Part shown: positions 1 through 37,700 of the stretch, piece by piece
Layout: the number at the start of each line of letters is the position of its first letter
How positions within the stretch are numbered: the first letter of the stretch is position 1
NCBI RefSeq assembly: GCF_021018805.1
Contig: NC_086259.1
Location: forward strand, 1,674,001 to 1,738,000
DNA: 64,000 bases
Direction: 5' to 3'
Source: Prinia subflava
Lineage: Eukaryota; Chordata; Aves; Passeriformes; Cisticolidae
Notes under the pieces: model-generated
What the model saw: the letters and a program-made list of their open reading frames with translations, nothing else
What the model was told of the DNA's origin: nothing
Databases searched by the model: none
Translations under genes and position numbers: made by a program

Positions 1-2254
1 CTTTGGCACCCACAGGATGCTACATTACTTACACCTCTTGTCAGTAAACTAGGAGCATTCACTTGCAATTAGAAACTGAAAATCTGTCCCTGTTTTGTCT
101 TTCTGCAAAGCTGATAAGTTATCACACAGTAACAGTTTTGATTAGTTTTAGTACACTCAACATTTTTATACATCTGGAAAATACTTCAATTGTAAGTTTT
201 AGCCATATTGCTAGAAAAGTGCTTATTGGGTTAGATGACAAAAAAGGCAGTTTCAGACTGAGGTTTTCATACGATGCCATTACAATCATACACTTCAGTT
301 TTCCTGTCCAATTTTTGATGGTTTAGTCTCCAATCTCACTCCTCAGTGTCAGGAGGCCAGTGTGTAATTACTTCTGGTGTGGTAACTTGCAGCTGGCAAC
401 CATTACACCAGGAAGTGCATCCACATCAACATCAGCCAGCCACAGTCGTAGTCTAACTGTTATCTAGACAACAGTATAACTTCAGGTCATACCATTTCTT
501 TAAAAAAGTAAAAAAAAAAAAAAAAAGAAAAATAAAAAAAAAAGAAAAATAAAGTATTTTCAACAACAACAACAAAAACTGGCACAAGTAACATACTCAT
601 GTTAATGTTTGTCAAAGAGGCAAGTAAATATTCTTAGCTTTCTAGATGTTTAGACAGACTTGCACAAACAGCCTCTTGCTGTAACATAGAAGTTGAGGTT
701 TAACATCCAGCACTGTGTTAGTGGTCAATCTAATTCTGTATATTTAAGTAACAATATATATTAGGGAAGTTATATCCAAACATCAGATTTAGTACAACAA
801 GTTCATATCAATAAAAAGTAAACTCTGTATAATTCAAATTGTGGTTTTTCCCTTCAGCATTAAGAGCACAGAATATGCTTGGTATTTTTAATTTCTGGTA
901 GTGTGTCCATGTAAAACAAGCAGACCATGTATAAAATCAAAGTGCCATTTCCGTAACCATTGCGGTTGTGTGTGTTTGTACAGAATGAGGGTTAATGTGA
1001 CCATGGACAGGGCTCCCTTAGAGCAACGGGGACAACCACAACCCATTTTTCCAAATGAAATGCTACATGAAAGAAAGTACAAACAACTTCCTCAGGATGT
1101 CCATTGTGCACACATTCATACTTTTTAGGTTACCTTCAGAATTAGAGTTGGCTGCACCTGCAGCAGATGTGGTTGAAACTAGGGCCTAGAAAGTTTTTTT
1201 AAAAACCTCCACAGGTATAAGGCAGGAATCCATTTTAGCTTGGTAGCTAATATTTAGTTACAAAAGAAGTAAGAAAGAAAAATACTGAGTGTTCTGTAGC
1301 ACATTTCATTATGGGAAAATGATCCGTCACCCACCATTCTTCATAGGCCAGCCTCTTGGCATAAAAAAGGCAGAAGCTATCAGAAAACAAAATTTAAAAT
1401 TAAATACAAATTGCCAAACTACTGTTTTTCAAATAAAACCAAACAGTGACTGTTTGTACTACAGTGCACAATAAGTTCAAGCACCTTCTAAAGACACATC
1501 ACATACTGTGCCAGGCACTTGGAGCTAAACAAGTTTAGTTTCTCCCTTTGTCAGCTACACCAGAAAGGGCATCCACACTCTTAAGACTTCTTTAAAAACT
1601 AAAACAAGATTTATAACAAGAATAAATTCCCATGGTTCTTAGTGTTTGGCCTGGAATTCTCCAATGTAAGTAGTCTTTTAAAAACAGTGACTATTTACCC
1701 CCTGTGAAACACAGGATTTGACAACATTGCTCCTCTCCAGTCAATCCAACATTCTGGTTTCTCACTGCCCCAAATCCGTTTCCCCTTTTAGGGCTCCATT
1801 CCCCACCTCGACTTCTTTCCCCCATTTAATGCTGTTCTACCACCACCACTCCAAGAATATAATGCATTGCAAACATACAAGTAGCCAATTCCAGTAACTC
1901 TGAAAGAGGGTTTCGGTTCTCTTTCTTGCCTCATGTGCAGTCAGTAGTACTTTAAAGAGAATTCTCCGTTTTGCTTCTCTGCGTTCTTCACAACAGGAAA
2001 TGCAGCTGCACCTGCTTTACCTCCAAACCAAAAGAATTGCCCTATATAAACTCTAAATGGTTATCTTATACAGAGGGATTTTATATGCAAACTTCCTGAA
2101 TGTGCACTTTTTACTGGGACAAGGCAATGATGTAGTAAGCTCATTTCCCCTGCCCGAGAAAACTGATAGCATCTGCCATAGCAGAAAATTCCTGGTCTTA
2201 TCAGATCACTATACATAGTTATTTGGTCATTTACATCTGCATTCTTCTGCCCCA
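1..2254 (-). other. DYNC1LI2: Probable 3' UTR of DYNC1LI2
   Basis: This stretch lies directly downstream of the DYNC1LI2 stop codon on the minus strand and holds no supportable gene. It is AT-rich. No AATAAA is obvious on the minus strand; ATTAAA variants can be read at 1830-1825 and 892-887, so a short or long 3' UTR is possible and the transcript may run past the left edge. From memory the mammalian gene has a 3' UTR of a few kilobases, so the assignment is inference from position. A poly-A rich tract lies at about 502-563. Short reading frames here have no recognisable similarity. Confidence 0.55.
502..563. repeat. A-rich low-complexity tract
   Basis: Runs of A are interrupted only by single G or T bases. 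It could be the tail of an old retroposed element or simple drift; no element body is recognisable next to it. Confidence 0.7.
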
Positions 2255-26450
<24,196 letters not shown>

Positions 26451-26681
26451 CTTGGAGCCGCCGCCACAAAGAGTGACCTCACCGGGCCGCGAGGACCCCG
26501 CCCCGCCCCGCCCGCCCGCGCGCGCCGCCGGCCCCGCCGGGCCCTCCGCCCCGCGGCCGCCCCGCCAGCCCCGCGCGCGCCGCGCCCGCCCCGCGATCAG
26601 GCGGTGCCCGGGCAGCCCCGGCCGCGCCCCGCCCTGCGCGCCGGCCTGGGCCCGCCAGCGCCCCCTGCTGCCCGCGGGAGA

Positions 26682-27150
26682 GGCACCGGCTCAGGCACCT
26701 CCGGCTGCACTCCCGGCACCTCCGGCTCCACCCCCGGCACCGGCTCAGGCACCTCCGGCTGCACCCCCGGCACCTCCGGCTGCACCCCCGGCACCGGCTC
26801 CGGTACCTCCGGCTGCATCCCCGGCACCGGCTCAGGCACCTCCGGCTGCATCCCCTCCAGCCCAGCTCAGTACCTCCTCCTGCACCCCTGGCTCCTGCTC
26901 AGGTATCTCCTCCCGACCTTCCTTACCTGCCTCGTACCTTCTCAAGTACCTTCTCCTACATCTCTTTTCCGGGACCTGCTCAGGTACCTTCTCCTGATCT
27001 TCGGTACCTGCCCTGATACTTCTGCCCTCGTACTTCCCTGCACCCCCTGGCACCCACCCAGGTACCTCCCTGCACCCCCCGGCACCTGCCCTGGTACCTC
27101 CGCACAGCCCCGGTCCCGACCCTGCTGTGCCCCGCCAGTGCAGCCCCGGT
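26682..27150. repeat. GC-rich minisatellite, decaying towards 27.15 kb
   Basis: Tandem units built around GGCACCTCCGGCTGCACCCC, with inserted GGCACCGGCTCA pieces, are clear at 26682-26860. Degenerate copies with GGTACCT and CTGCACCCCC words continue to about 27150. It adjoins the DYNC1LI2 CpG island and creates spurious proline-rich frames. Confidence 0.85.
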
Positions 27151-27284
27151 CCCGGTGCTGAAGTCAATCCAAAAGAGAGCAAAAAACTGACTTGCACAAA
27201 TTCACACCTCAGGTTTCTGCCTGATCCATGACTTCCCTTCGGGATCCCAAAGGGAATCATCAATGTTCCAATAACGTGGTTCCA

Positions 27285-27475
27285 GCCCCTGCCTTCTGAG
27301 AGGAGGTGAAGCACCAGCAGAGGCTTCCCAAAGAGGTAACAGGAATTCCTTCCTTGAAGAGTCTCAGAACTTGACAAGCCACTGAACAACTTGAATAACT
27401 TTGACCTCAGCCCTGCTCCAAAGAGGAGACCAAAGGCTCCACAGGGCCTTTCCAACCTGAACTATACCTAAGGTG
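27285..27475 (+). mobile_element. CR1 LINE 3' fragment
   Basis: The segment follows the familiar avian CR1 3' untranslated layout: a 'gcttcccaaagaggt' type stretch, 'cttccttgaagagtctcagaa', then 'gcctttccaacctgaac' at the end. It is truncated at the 5' side and diverged, as most CR1 copies are. It lies between the TERB1 3' end and the DYNC1LI2 promoter. Confidence 0.7.
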
Positions 27476-27844
27476 AGGTAAATTGTCAGTATTGCTACAT
27501 TCTCACCTTGTGGCAAGTAAAGATTTACATCTGACATATTTTAGCCGTATTTCAGGCCTTGATAATGTGGATACTAGTACACATTCACTCAAAGGATGAA
27601 GTTACAGCTTGTCTGGATTAGGCCGGAGTCCCTGGAAAAACACCTGGAGTGTGAAGGGTCCAATGTCCTCCTTGGGGACATTCCACCTCGGGAGCCCTTT
27701 TGGCTCCCACTCTGCCAAGAGTTCCACTGATACTCAACCCTGCTACTGACAACAGCTCCACCCAGAGACATCTTTTATAGATGTTTCAATATTTTAATAA
27801 TAAAAACCCCCAAACTGCAACAGCTGAAATTATTGGAAGATGTA

Positions 27845-28754
27845 TTTATTGCATCATTGACATAATCTTTATTGGAAGTCCATCAGGTTTTGGTTACCTT
27901 GCCTGTTTTGAAGCATTTAAGCCACATCATAGTGAAACCCTAGTGCTAATACAATAACTAAACCTTTTCCATAATAAATTAACTATTGATTCATCATTCC
28001 TTTATCAGAACAAGTAAAAAAATATAACTGAAATACTAAGGCTATCGCTGAAAAATCAAATTACCAAGGCTTTCAGTAAAGCTTCCTATAAAAAAAGTAT
28101 AATTAGCAGAAATGGTGATTCTGCTCACTTACATGAAAAATACAACAGAAAACTGTCCAACTATAATCAGAAGCCAAATTCTATCATACCTACTCAGTTC
28201 AGCAGTGAGTACAGAATCTCTATAACAGTGAAAGATTTGCCTCCTCTGCACAGCAAGTATTTAACCACACACTCAGTGTTTTGTCACAGAGACATTTTTC
28301 TGCACATGCAGCATATTCAAAGCTTGACAAAATATTCCACCTGCTTTAAGCATTTTACTTTTTAAGAGGAAAGATTCAGACACAACAACATTAACAGCAG
28401 TTTCAGACATAAAGTATTCATTTTAGCAATACAGCCTTTTCTTACCAATGGTATAGAGCAAGCTACAAAAAGTTAACTCAAGAGTTGCATAAATCAAATG
28501 CTCAAGAAGGTTAAATTAGGTTCCAAATTAGTGTAATTTTTACTGATAGAGATTCTGTTGCCTATGATAGCATTACTTAAAGAAATGGTCAAGTTATGGT
28601 AAATTAAATTTGCAATTCTGTCAGCTGTCACTGAAAAACAGGAGTCCAAGCCAACCTAAATTCTCCAAGGGCTCAAGTTGTTCTGGCAATACCTCACTGT
28701 TACAAAGGCTGTTCTTGAATTCTGCAATGAAATCCAAAGCACTCTCAGATGATG
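27845..28754 (-). other. TERB1: Probable 3' UTR of TERB1 with polyadenylation signals
   Basis: Minus-strand AATAAA hexamers are present at 27873-27868 and 27850-27845, about 0.9 kb after the proposed TERB1 stop. This would leave about 1.4 kb to the DYNC1LI2 start. Transcript ends are inferred from the hexamers only. Confidence 0.5.
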
Positions 28755-28784
28755 TTATTGATGTCCTTTGTGGGATTTTTTCAT
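28755..28784 (-). CDS. TERB1: Proposed short terminal coding exon of TERB1
   Basis: An acceptor (pyrimidine tract then TATAG) precedes ATGAAAAAATCC. In the phase set by the Myb exon, this reads nine codons (MKKSHKGHQ) and then TAA at 28757-28755. A longer frame of about 55 codons exists here in another phase but would need an exon-20 donor in phase 1, which I do not see. Alternatively the protein ends in the Myb exon itself by read-through to a TGA just past the donor. Confidence 0.5.
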   Translation of the reverse strand: MKKSHKGHQ

Positions 28785-31700
28785 CTATAAAACGGAGATA
28801 AAAGAGAAAATACCAAAATAAATGTTGCCCCAAACCACTGCACTATTACAGACCAGCTTTCAACACACAAAGGCTTGTCACTTAATTGCTCCCAAGGTCT
28901 CCAAAGCACAGGAGCAATGCTTCCTGTGTGAGGGATGCGTGGATTAACCACTGGGAAACTGCTGCAGAGCCTCTCACACCAGCATCACAACAGGCTGAGC
29001 AGAGAGGAGAGCAACTTCCTGATAAACACAGGGATTAAATCAGAGTCCTTAGTGACACTGTCATCCTCTTTGTACCCTGCTGGGTGGCAGTGGCAGCTTC
29101 CAAGGCTCTCTGGTCTTTCCCTTACTTTAGTTCTCTCTCTCCAAGCACCAGCCCTGATGGAATTACACCAGAGACCCTTCTCTTGGGCATTCTCATGGCC
29201 ACTGCACTGACACAAGGCACAATCCCATGGCTGCACACTCTGAAAGCCTGTCTTTATTTCTGCAAGTCAGCTCAGGGACTAACAATGAAAACTGGGCTCA
29301 CAGCATTTGCCAGCAGTAGAAAATTCACTGTACCTGCACCTGTAACCTGTAGTACTTCTTGGAAAGGTCAACACTTGTCCGTCCTTTCTGGAAAGGGTAA
29401 GACCACAAAATCAAATTCCAGTGGTTGCCCATTTTTTGGACTCCTTTCAAAAGGCAGTTGATTTCTTCTGTTGTGAAATCTTTTCGGGCTCTTCTCTTGT
29501 TCAAAGGTCTCATGCTCAAAGCCAGGGAACGCATTTCATTGCCCTGCAAATAATTATATTGGTGTCATTGGGAATTATGTAGATCTACATACTATTTTGC
29601 ACATGGAAGTACCATATTACTGGCAATTCGGCATTAAATAGTTGTAAAGAAATGGTCACACTGGCAAGGGAACAATGCTCCTTCAAGGTTTCTTCACTGT
29701 CACTGCTTACTGAAATGAAGTATTTTTTTGTGATCTTCCCTTTTGTTGTGCCTACATAGTTTATTCTTTTAGTGAGTTTATTCCTTTTGCTTTCTGTTAC
29801 TTCCATACTGTGCAAATCTTCATCAATATGGGAAAAATCAGACCTCCAGATCCATCATTCTGAAAAGATGTCAGCTGAAAAATGCTGAACTCAATTCAGG
29901 GTTAAATCAGTGTGACTGGACTAGAATCAACACAGGAGTATTTTTTTAGTAAGGTTCATTTTGCTACTGGGCTCCTGTTAAAAGTGGCTAAAAAAGAAAC
30001 TACGCAGTTCCTAGTGTTTTTATTTGGCCATTTATAAACATGTCAGTGCATGATTAGGCTTTGCATAACTAACCTCATCTTTGTCAAGTGAATGTGTGCA
30101 ATTTTCTTTTAAGTGCTGACATTTCTGGCTGCACATCTCTTCAACTCTCTGTCTCTTCAGGTTAGCATCTTGGGCTTTTTGTAAAGCTAAGAAATTGTGA
30201 ACAAGGAGGCCACTTAGTCACTTTAAACTAACTAAAATCTACTGAAAAACTGAATATACAACTGTAATGGAGCATATATTCTAATTAATCTGAATATGTA
30301 AACATTGCTTTCTTAGTAATATCTCATTCTCCTTAGATCTTTTTCTCAAATCCACATTAAGACATAAGAACTATTGATGAACCAGAAGCAAATAATAGTA
30401 TTATTGATGTTCAAGTGGATTTCTGTGAGAGAAAGTGTGTTTATTTAAATTCATAGCTATTTGTCACCAATAGCAAGGGCAGGTGCTTATCTCAATGCCC
30501 TGACCTAAATGCACACACTGATCTTTCAGTTCTGCGTATCAGAGAATTCATTTTCTGGTAATACTCACACTTTTCACATGCAGGTGTCAAGTTATAGCTG
30601 CTAGTCCACCTAATATTTCTACTATGTTCATGTCTCTCTGAAGTATCAGATTTGTCTTTTCTATTTGGAGTCAAAAGAATGCCTTAAAAATAAACAATAA
30701 AAACCCAAACAATACAACATTACACATCTTTCTTAGAAAAAAACTTGAATCATAAAACACAGGTTATGTTTTAGGAATTAAAATTTAAAAGAGAACCATC
30801 TTTTGAGCCATAGCACTAAACTGGTCTTGGAAGAAAGACTGGAAAATTCAGTTTACTTCAGCTTACAAGAAATGCGTACTTGATTAAGATAATATATTGC
30901 TGTAATGGGCTTTCAAGATGAAATCCAGTTGCTTTGGTTGGGTTTTTTACATTTTAAAATGTCTTTGTGGCTTTCATGAGACAAATTAGTCAATTTCTGA
31001 ATCTAAATCTGAAGGGGAAAAACATGAACACATTTAAAAATCAACCTAAAAGCTTTTGCTGGACATTAATTAAATAAAATAACCATGTAAACAAGGCTTT
31101 TGAAAATAAGAGAACTAAAAATAAAATTCTGGAGGGAATTTCAAAATTCAAATTTCAATTCTTGTTTCAAAGAAGAATTCATTCTAAAGGATTCCCCTTG
31201 TAGCTGTTTATCACAAGCCCCAAGTTCTCAGCAGAGCTCTCAGCAGGAACAGGAATGGGTCTAATGGAATAACATGACTGGAGCTGCCAAAGGAGTGGTG
31301 CTGGATCCAGATTCAGACAGCTGAGCTCTGCCCTGAGCCTGACTAAACCTCTCCATTTTAGAAAACAATGCCACAAAACTGAGAAACAGCAAATGCCATG
31401 GAAGGTATGCCTGACAGGATTCAAAACAGGATCAACACAGCAAGTGCCAGATAACTTTGCAGGGAAATAATGTGCATTACACAATTTCATTATTATAGAA
31501 TATGCATTTTCTGGCCTAATAATACATAGATAATTCTCAGAATCTAGAGAAAAAAAAAAAGATAATAACTTCCTATCCACAGTCTCCCTTGGTAAAGTTC
31601 TGCAAAAGAATTAACAGACTGTAAGGGCTTTTCACACCAGTTTCCAAACCAAGCTCTTACTTTGGAAATTATCCTTCTTGCTCCTGAAAGTTGGTATTTC

Positions 31701-34700
31701 TTTACGCAGCCTGTCTTTCTTCACTGGGGCCAGCACCATTTCTGGAAAATATAAGATGAACACCTGTACAAATACCTGTGAGTAATAACTTCTTAATTTT
31801 CAGAATTCCTCCTTTAAACCAGAAAAACATAGGATGTGCTTCTATTCAATTAATTAAGATTTCTAAGTATCCTAGACTGTAAGTGTGTAATATTGAATGA
31901 AATTACTTTGGTGTGATGTCATACATCTACTCACACATGTTTCAACTTAATACATTCCTTTCTCTTAGGACTTAACTATTTCTGGCAAATGCGAGTCTTA
32001 TCAAAGCCTCTAATGAGCATCTGTCACCATGGCAAGAAACACACAAGATCCTTCAAAACAGAAGTGGCCACTTCTGATCTCACTTAGTACAAATCACTGT
32101 AAATCAAACTCCATGAGTGAGTTTAAAACAGCAAGACAATCAGAAGCAAATAAAAAGTTCAGAATTTTAAATGCAATTTAAAGGAGCAGTTCCAAGTACT
32201 GAACATAAACTCCATACTTTGGTGAGCTGCTGATCTGCTGTTGTTACCAGCAGCCACCCTGCGGAGCTCCCCTCGGTATCTTTCTTCAGCTTCCAGGATG
32301 GCTCTGTGCTGCTCACACCTGTGCAGGCAACTCTGCAACATCTTGGTGAAGGTTTTACTGTTCAAGGACAGTCCTCCTGCTGTGCAACCTGGAAAAAACA
32401 GCATATTGCAGAAATAGCAATCACAGCTTCTGAAGAGGCCGTCTCAAAATTCAGTAGTTCATTCTGCTCACTAGGATCAATCTGACTTCAGGTTTTCCAT
32501 ACTCATGTCATTTTTATGTGCCTTCTTGAAATACTTTGTATTTGCTCTCTTAAAAAAATCTTTTTTTTCAACATTTTATGGGACTAAGTTATACTTCCAC
32601 TCCAGAAGTACTGAGTGAGGCATTGATCCTCAACAGAACTACAAACAATGGTGGGATGGGAAAACACAGGACTCAGTTCCATTTGCACATTTATCCAGGA
32701 GCCAAAAAATATATATATTATGTACTATTTTTTTTTTTTTGAAACTTCGTGTTTTAACAGTTACCTGTATTAATCTGAATCAATGGTAAGTCTCATTTAG
32801 GCATGAATTCCCTCACAGGAAGCCTTGCTGTTCATTTTTTATGACATTCGTAGGGTAATTTATGGATGCTCTCATGGTTAAGTTACATCAGCTGAAGGAG
32901 AACTAGTATGATGAGTCACAGGAAGGGCACAAGTCCGTATCTCTAACATTTTACCTTAAGATAAAGCAGTCTTAAAGCTCAGCTTGAATTTAGTTTGACA
33001 GCTTGGATAAAAATAATGTTCAAAGGTGGGTTATGGGCTGCTTTGGGAGTTGTTTGGTTTTCCGTGGGTTTTTGTTTTGTTGGGGGTTTTTAAATAAAGA
33101 AACATCGGCTTGATTACAAAATCCATTCAAAAACCCAGAGTACCAGCAGCATTCTCATGACCTACTGATGGAGCAGGCTGAGGAAGTAGAGCCTGGGGTA
33201 ACTGAGGGCTGTAGTCATGGATTACCATAAACCTGCCTGCCTGTACTTCACAGCAGTGAGGCAGAGAGAACAGAAGCGCTACAGAACACTGAGGAGGCTT
33301 AGCAGGAGAATAAACAAGGGAAATGAGCAGAGCTACATGTTCTTCCTTGCTCTCTGCAAGCAGAGAAAGGAGGAAAACACCTGCTCAAATATTCTTCTAA
33401 GTAGGGGGTCACCTTTTAAGTTACTGTATGTTCTGTTTTCACATTATTACATGGACCAAAACTGCAATTTGTCAGGGGAAGGGAAGGGAAGGGAAGGGAA
33501 GGGAAGGGAAGGGAAGGGAAGGGAAGGGAAGGGAAGGGAAGGGAAGGGAAGGGAAGGGAAGGGAAGGGAAGGGAAGGGAAGGGAAGGGAAGGGAAGGGAA
33601 GGGAAGGGAAGGGAAGGGAAGGGAAGGGAAGGGAAGGGAAGGGAAGGGAAGGGAAGGGAAGGGAAGGGAAGGGAAGGGAAGGGAAGGGAAGGGAAGGGAA
33701 GGGAAGGGAAGGGAAGGGAAGGGAAGGGAAGGGAAGGGAAGGGAAGGGAAGGGAAGGGAAGGGAAGGGAAGGGAAGGGAAGGGAAGGGAAGGGAAGGGAA
33801 GGTTTGGGAAGGTTTGGGAAGGTTTGGGAAGGTTTGGGAAGGGAAGGTTTGGGAAGGGAAGGTTTGGGAAGGGAAGGGAAGGTTTGGGAAGGGAAGGGAA
33901 GGTTTGGGAAGGGAAGGGAAGGTTTGGGAAGGGAAGGTTTGGGAAGGGAAGGTTTGGGAAGGGAAGGGAAGGTTTGGGAAGGGAAGGTTTGGGAAGGGAA
34001 GGTTTGGGAAGGGAAGGTTTGGGAAGGGAAGGTTTGGGAAGGGAAGGTTTGGGAAGGGAAGGTTTGGGAAGGGAAGGTTTGGGAAGGTTTGGGAAGGTTT
34101 GGGAAGGTTTGGGAAGGTTTGGGAAGGTTTGGGAAGGGAAGGTTTGGGAAGGGAAGGGAAGGTTTGGGAAGGGAAGGGAAGGTTTGGGAAGGTTTGGGAA
34201 GGGAAGGGAAGGTTTGGGAAGGTTTGGGAAGGTTTGGGAAGGTTTGGGAAGGTTTGGGAAGGTTTGGGAAGGTTTGGGAAGGGAAGGGAAGGGAAGGTTT
34301 GGGAAGGGAAGGGAAGGGAAGGGAAGGGAAGGGAAGGGAAGGGAAGGGAAGGGAAGGGAAGGGAAGGGAAGGGAAGGGAAGGGAAGGGAAGGGAAGGGAA
34401 GGGAAGGGAAGGGAAGGGAAGGGAAGGGAAGGGAAGGGAAGGGAAGGGAAGGGAAGGGAAGGGAAGGGAAGGGAAGGGAAGAGAGCAGCTCAGGTTTTGT
34501 TATTATGTAAGAGGTAATAGAACAGATGTGTTATAATTTCCGTCAAGTCAATCCACTTACTACACTGCTGGCTCTTTAAGGCTTCTTTATGTACTCTGGA
34601 AAGAAAGAAAGAAAGAGCTAAGATAATATTTACCTAAACACCTTGAATCTGCCATTTTATGGGATGATGATATAGCTGAAGTACTTTTGACTCTCCCAGT

Positions 34701-37700
34701 TTTCTCTGAGCAGAATGAATGTTGATCTAAATGGGGGAGGAAAAAAGTCACTAAGAAGTGTAACCTGTCTTTTGCCATGGTAATCATGCATCAGCATAAC
34801 GACATTCAATTGCATTTTCTATTTGTAGATTATTAAAGTTTAATTAACACAACAGCAGAAAATCCAAATGAAATTTCCCAAGTTAAATGTCTCTCACTCA
34901 CATTTCTGTAATTCCAGAATAACCATGTTCAATTGTGTTTTTTCATCATTCTCCCAAAAGATATTACTCCAACTTGAACATAACATATTAACCCTGTAAA
35001 CCCACATTGCTTAACTAAGCCCTATAAACTTTATTCCTGTTTGGAATCAGATGCTGAAAAATGTAATGTATTGGAATAGTACGTATTCTCAGTTTAAACA
35101 GGTGTAATCTGGAGATCACCTGTAAAGCTCCCATTCTGGCAAATTCTAGTCTAATGAATACTTAGCAATTTTATAAATTATCAGGAAACTAAACAATGAA
35201 TACATATTTGATTGAACAGATCCCAGTTGTGAAATAAAGGTATCAGACTACGTTTACTGCAAATCTGAAAAACTTTTCTCTTAAACACGTGTTAACCATG
35301 TAGGAACAGCATCAGGCAAAAGTCACTCACAGGTAGGTTCCATCCCAGCCTTACAGGCACAGGACCAAACCTGCATTTTCTATTAGTGGCTTTCACTAAT
35401 CAGTACAGATTAAACACTAAACTTAATCTCTGATACATTCATTTGAATACTTAAAATCAATTTTTAAAAAGAAAGCTAAAATATGTATTAGAAGAAAAGT
35501 AGGATAAATGTTGTCCTGAAATAATTTGGTACAATATAAATTCCAACACTATGCAAACTAGTTAAAGGATATTACACATAAGGCACTTCTGTCATCTAAT
35601 GATACATATCAAGTGATAAAAAGTAGTGAAACATACACAAAACTAATTAAAATCTCATTAAGAACAAAATCAGCTCAGAAAGGAATATGTGTAGCTGTTT
35701 CTACCTGATGTGCATGTCTGTTTCATATTTCTAACAGTCTCTGCTGGTTGTTTAAATAACTGTTCACTGGGAAGATCAAAATGTGAACAAATTAAAACCA
35801 AAAAGAAATAAAAACAACGCACATTTACCTGCAAATAAATACACACATTCCAAGGGCACAACAAAAAAACATATTAAATATATAAAGGAGAAAAACTCTA
35901 CAATAATCACTCTAATTATCCCCAGTTACTGGACTTATGGCACCCAGCATGTAATCAGTGCATGTTAAAACCTGTTTCCCAGAGATTTGTGACTGGCATT
36001 CCTTGCAGTCTGTGCAGCAGGGAGTGCAGAGTTGTCACTGGTTTCCAGAGAAATTTGCAATTCAGATTCACATAAAGATAACCAAGTGCACGCTGCTATG
36101 ATACCCTGATCAAGCACTTTTGTGTCCCTGACGCCCTCTGGGAGCTGCAGGAGCAAGGAGCCTGATCCACAGTTACACCTTCCAGTAACTCCTGGGATCA
36201 CACAAACACATATTCAAAAGGAGAGATTTTTTTTAAATTGATATTTTTAACAGTTTTGCGCATCAGAGCCCAGAACAACAACTAAAGAAGCTGAGAAATT
36301 ATGCTAACCAGCAGCAAAGCAAAATTTACCTGAATGTACCATGGAAAATATCCAGGCTCTTGGTGATTTCTGTGGTAGTTGCAAAGTAACAATATAATAC
36401 CACGAAACTGCACAGAGCAAGGTGCAGCTGGACACATTAATAGAGCACAATAAAAATGTGGAACTCAAAAAGCCCAAAACAAAACATAAAATCCACCCAA
36501 AACGTAGTTTAGCTCATACTTTTCCATTGACTGTCTTGAGGAATATTCCAGATATAAACTGGAATAGTAATATAAACATTCCAGAATGGAATCTGTATAT
36601 ATTAATGCAAGCTAGCTATAACTAATGTTGGGTTTATCAATAGGAAAGATAAACACAAGCAGCAAAAGAACAAGAGGAAAATTAGCATTTGTGTGACAGC
36701 AACAAGCAAGAGAACAGGGAATGACCAAACAGGGCTGTTCCTTTCTCTTCCCATGCACTGGAACACGAGGGAATAGCAGAGGCACAGACACTTTCCCCCT
36801 ACTTTGCAAACACTCCAATTTCAGTATTTTTCCAAGCAGTTATCTACCTGTTGTTTCCCTAGTAAGTGCACATTACAGAAACCATTGTGGTTTTGTCCAA
36901 ACCAGTGGGTTAAATCTTGAGCTGTTACATCAGTGAGAACTTTGGGGCAAAAGCCATGGATGATTTTCAGCACTATGCTGAAGGCACTCAAACCTGTCCT
37001 GAAAGAGGCTCTCTGTACAACACCAGCAGTGAGAGATCAGCAGCTTTGTTACTGCAATGACTGTCATCTTTCATCTGTCCCCTCAAAAACAATCTCTAGT
37101 GGGCCACCAGAGGGCTATGACTTTCCACTATAAAAAAACCCCATAGCTAGTAACAGATAATTTAAAAACAAGTCAATTTGGGATTTGGGACTAAAGCAAA
37201 ATAACAGTATTTCTCCTTAGGTGTAAGGTTCTTACCTTGCTTGAAGACCAGACTGATTATTTCCACAAGCAGTTTTTCCTTTGATATTGTGACTTGGAGG
37301 TACACTGTCTGTTTGCAGCTCAGTAACTGAACACGGAATGTTCCTCTGTTCAGTTTGTCTGGTAGAAGCTGCATCCATAGCGTTCACTGTTTCATTTTTT
37401 TGTGGTGCAGAAGTTACAGATGGAGCAAGAACCTGATCATTCAACTTAGAGATCAACTGTGGACAACAGACACTTTTACGTGTTCTTTCTGTGCACTTCT
37501 TTGGATCAGCAGGATTCACTTCATGGGATTTTAGTGCTTCAGAATTGGCTACTGAAGATTCATCTACAAATATTTCTCCTTGTACATTTTCCTGTATTGA
37601 AAAATACTGGTTTAGTGACTATGTAAGCTTTATAAAAATGTTAAATAAATCCAGTAACAGGATTAACTAGATAGTCTAACTCTGATAGTAAAGCAAATTC

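Noticed and set aside
28621..28833. Frame ending ...ENLGWLGLLFFSDS as a longer TERB1 C-terminus
   Set aside because: The phase is incompatible with both candidate donors of the Myb exon; in the compatible phase a TAA occurs after nine codons.
33801..34300. GGTTTGGG words as interstitial telomere repeats near a telomere-protein gene
   Set aside because: The vertebrate telomere unit is TTAGGG, whereas this is a variant of the GGGAA satellite; the association with TERB1 is most likely chance.
33217..34536. Long open frames of 237-439 codons with Gly-Arg-Glu-Gly-Lys repeats
   Set aside because: They are translations of the GGGAA/GGTTT array, open in several frames because a pentamer repeat without a stop in one frame has none in any. 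There is no promoter, splice or homology support.
35965..36201. Possible extra TERB1 exon between exons 12 and 13
   Set aside because: Exons 12 and 13 already join in phase, the flanking splice sites are weak, and the sequence is not recognisable.
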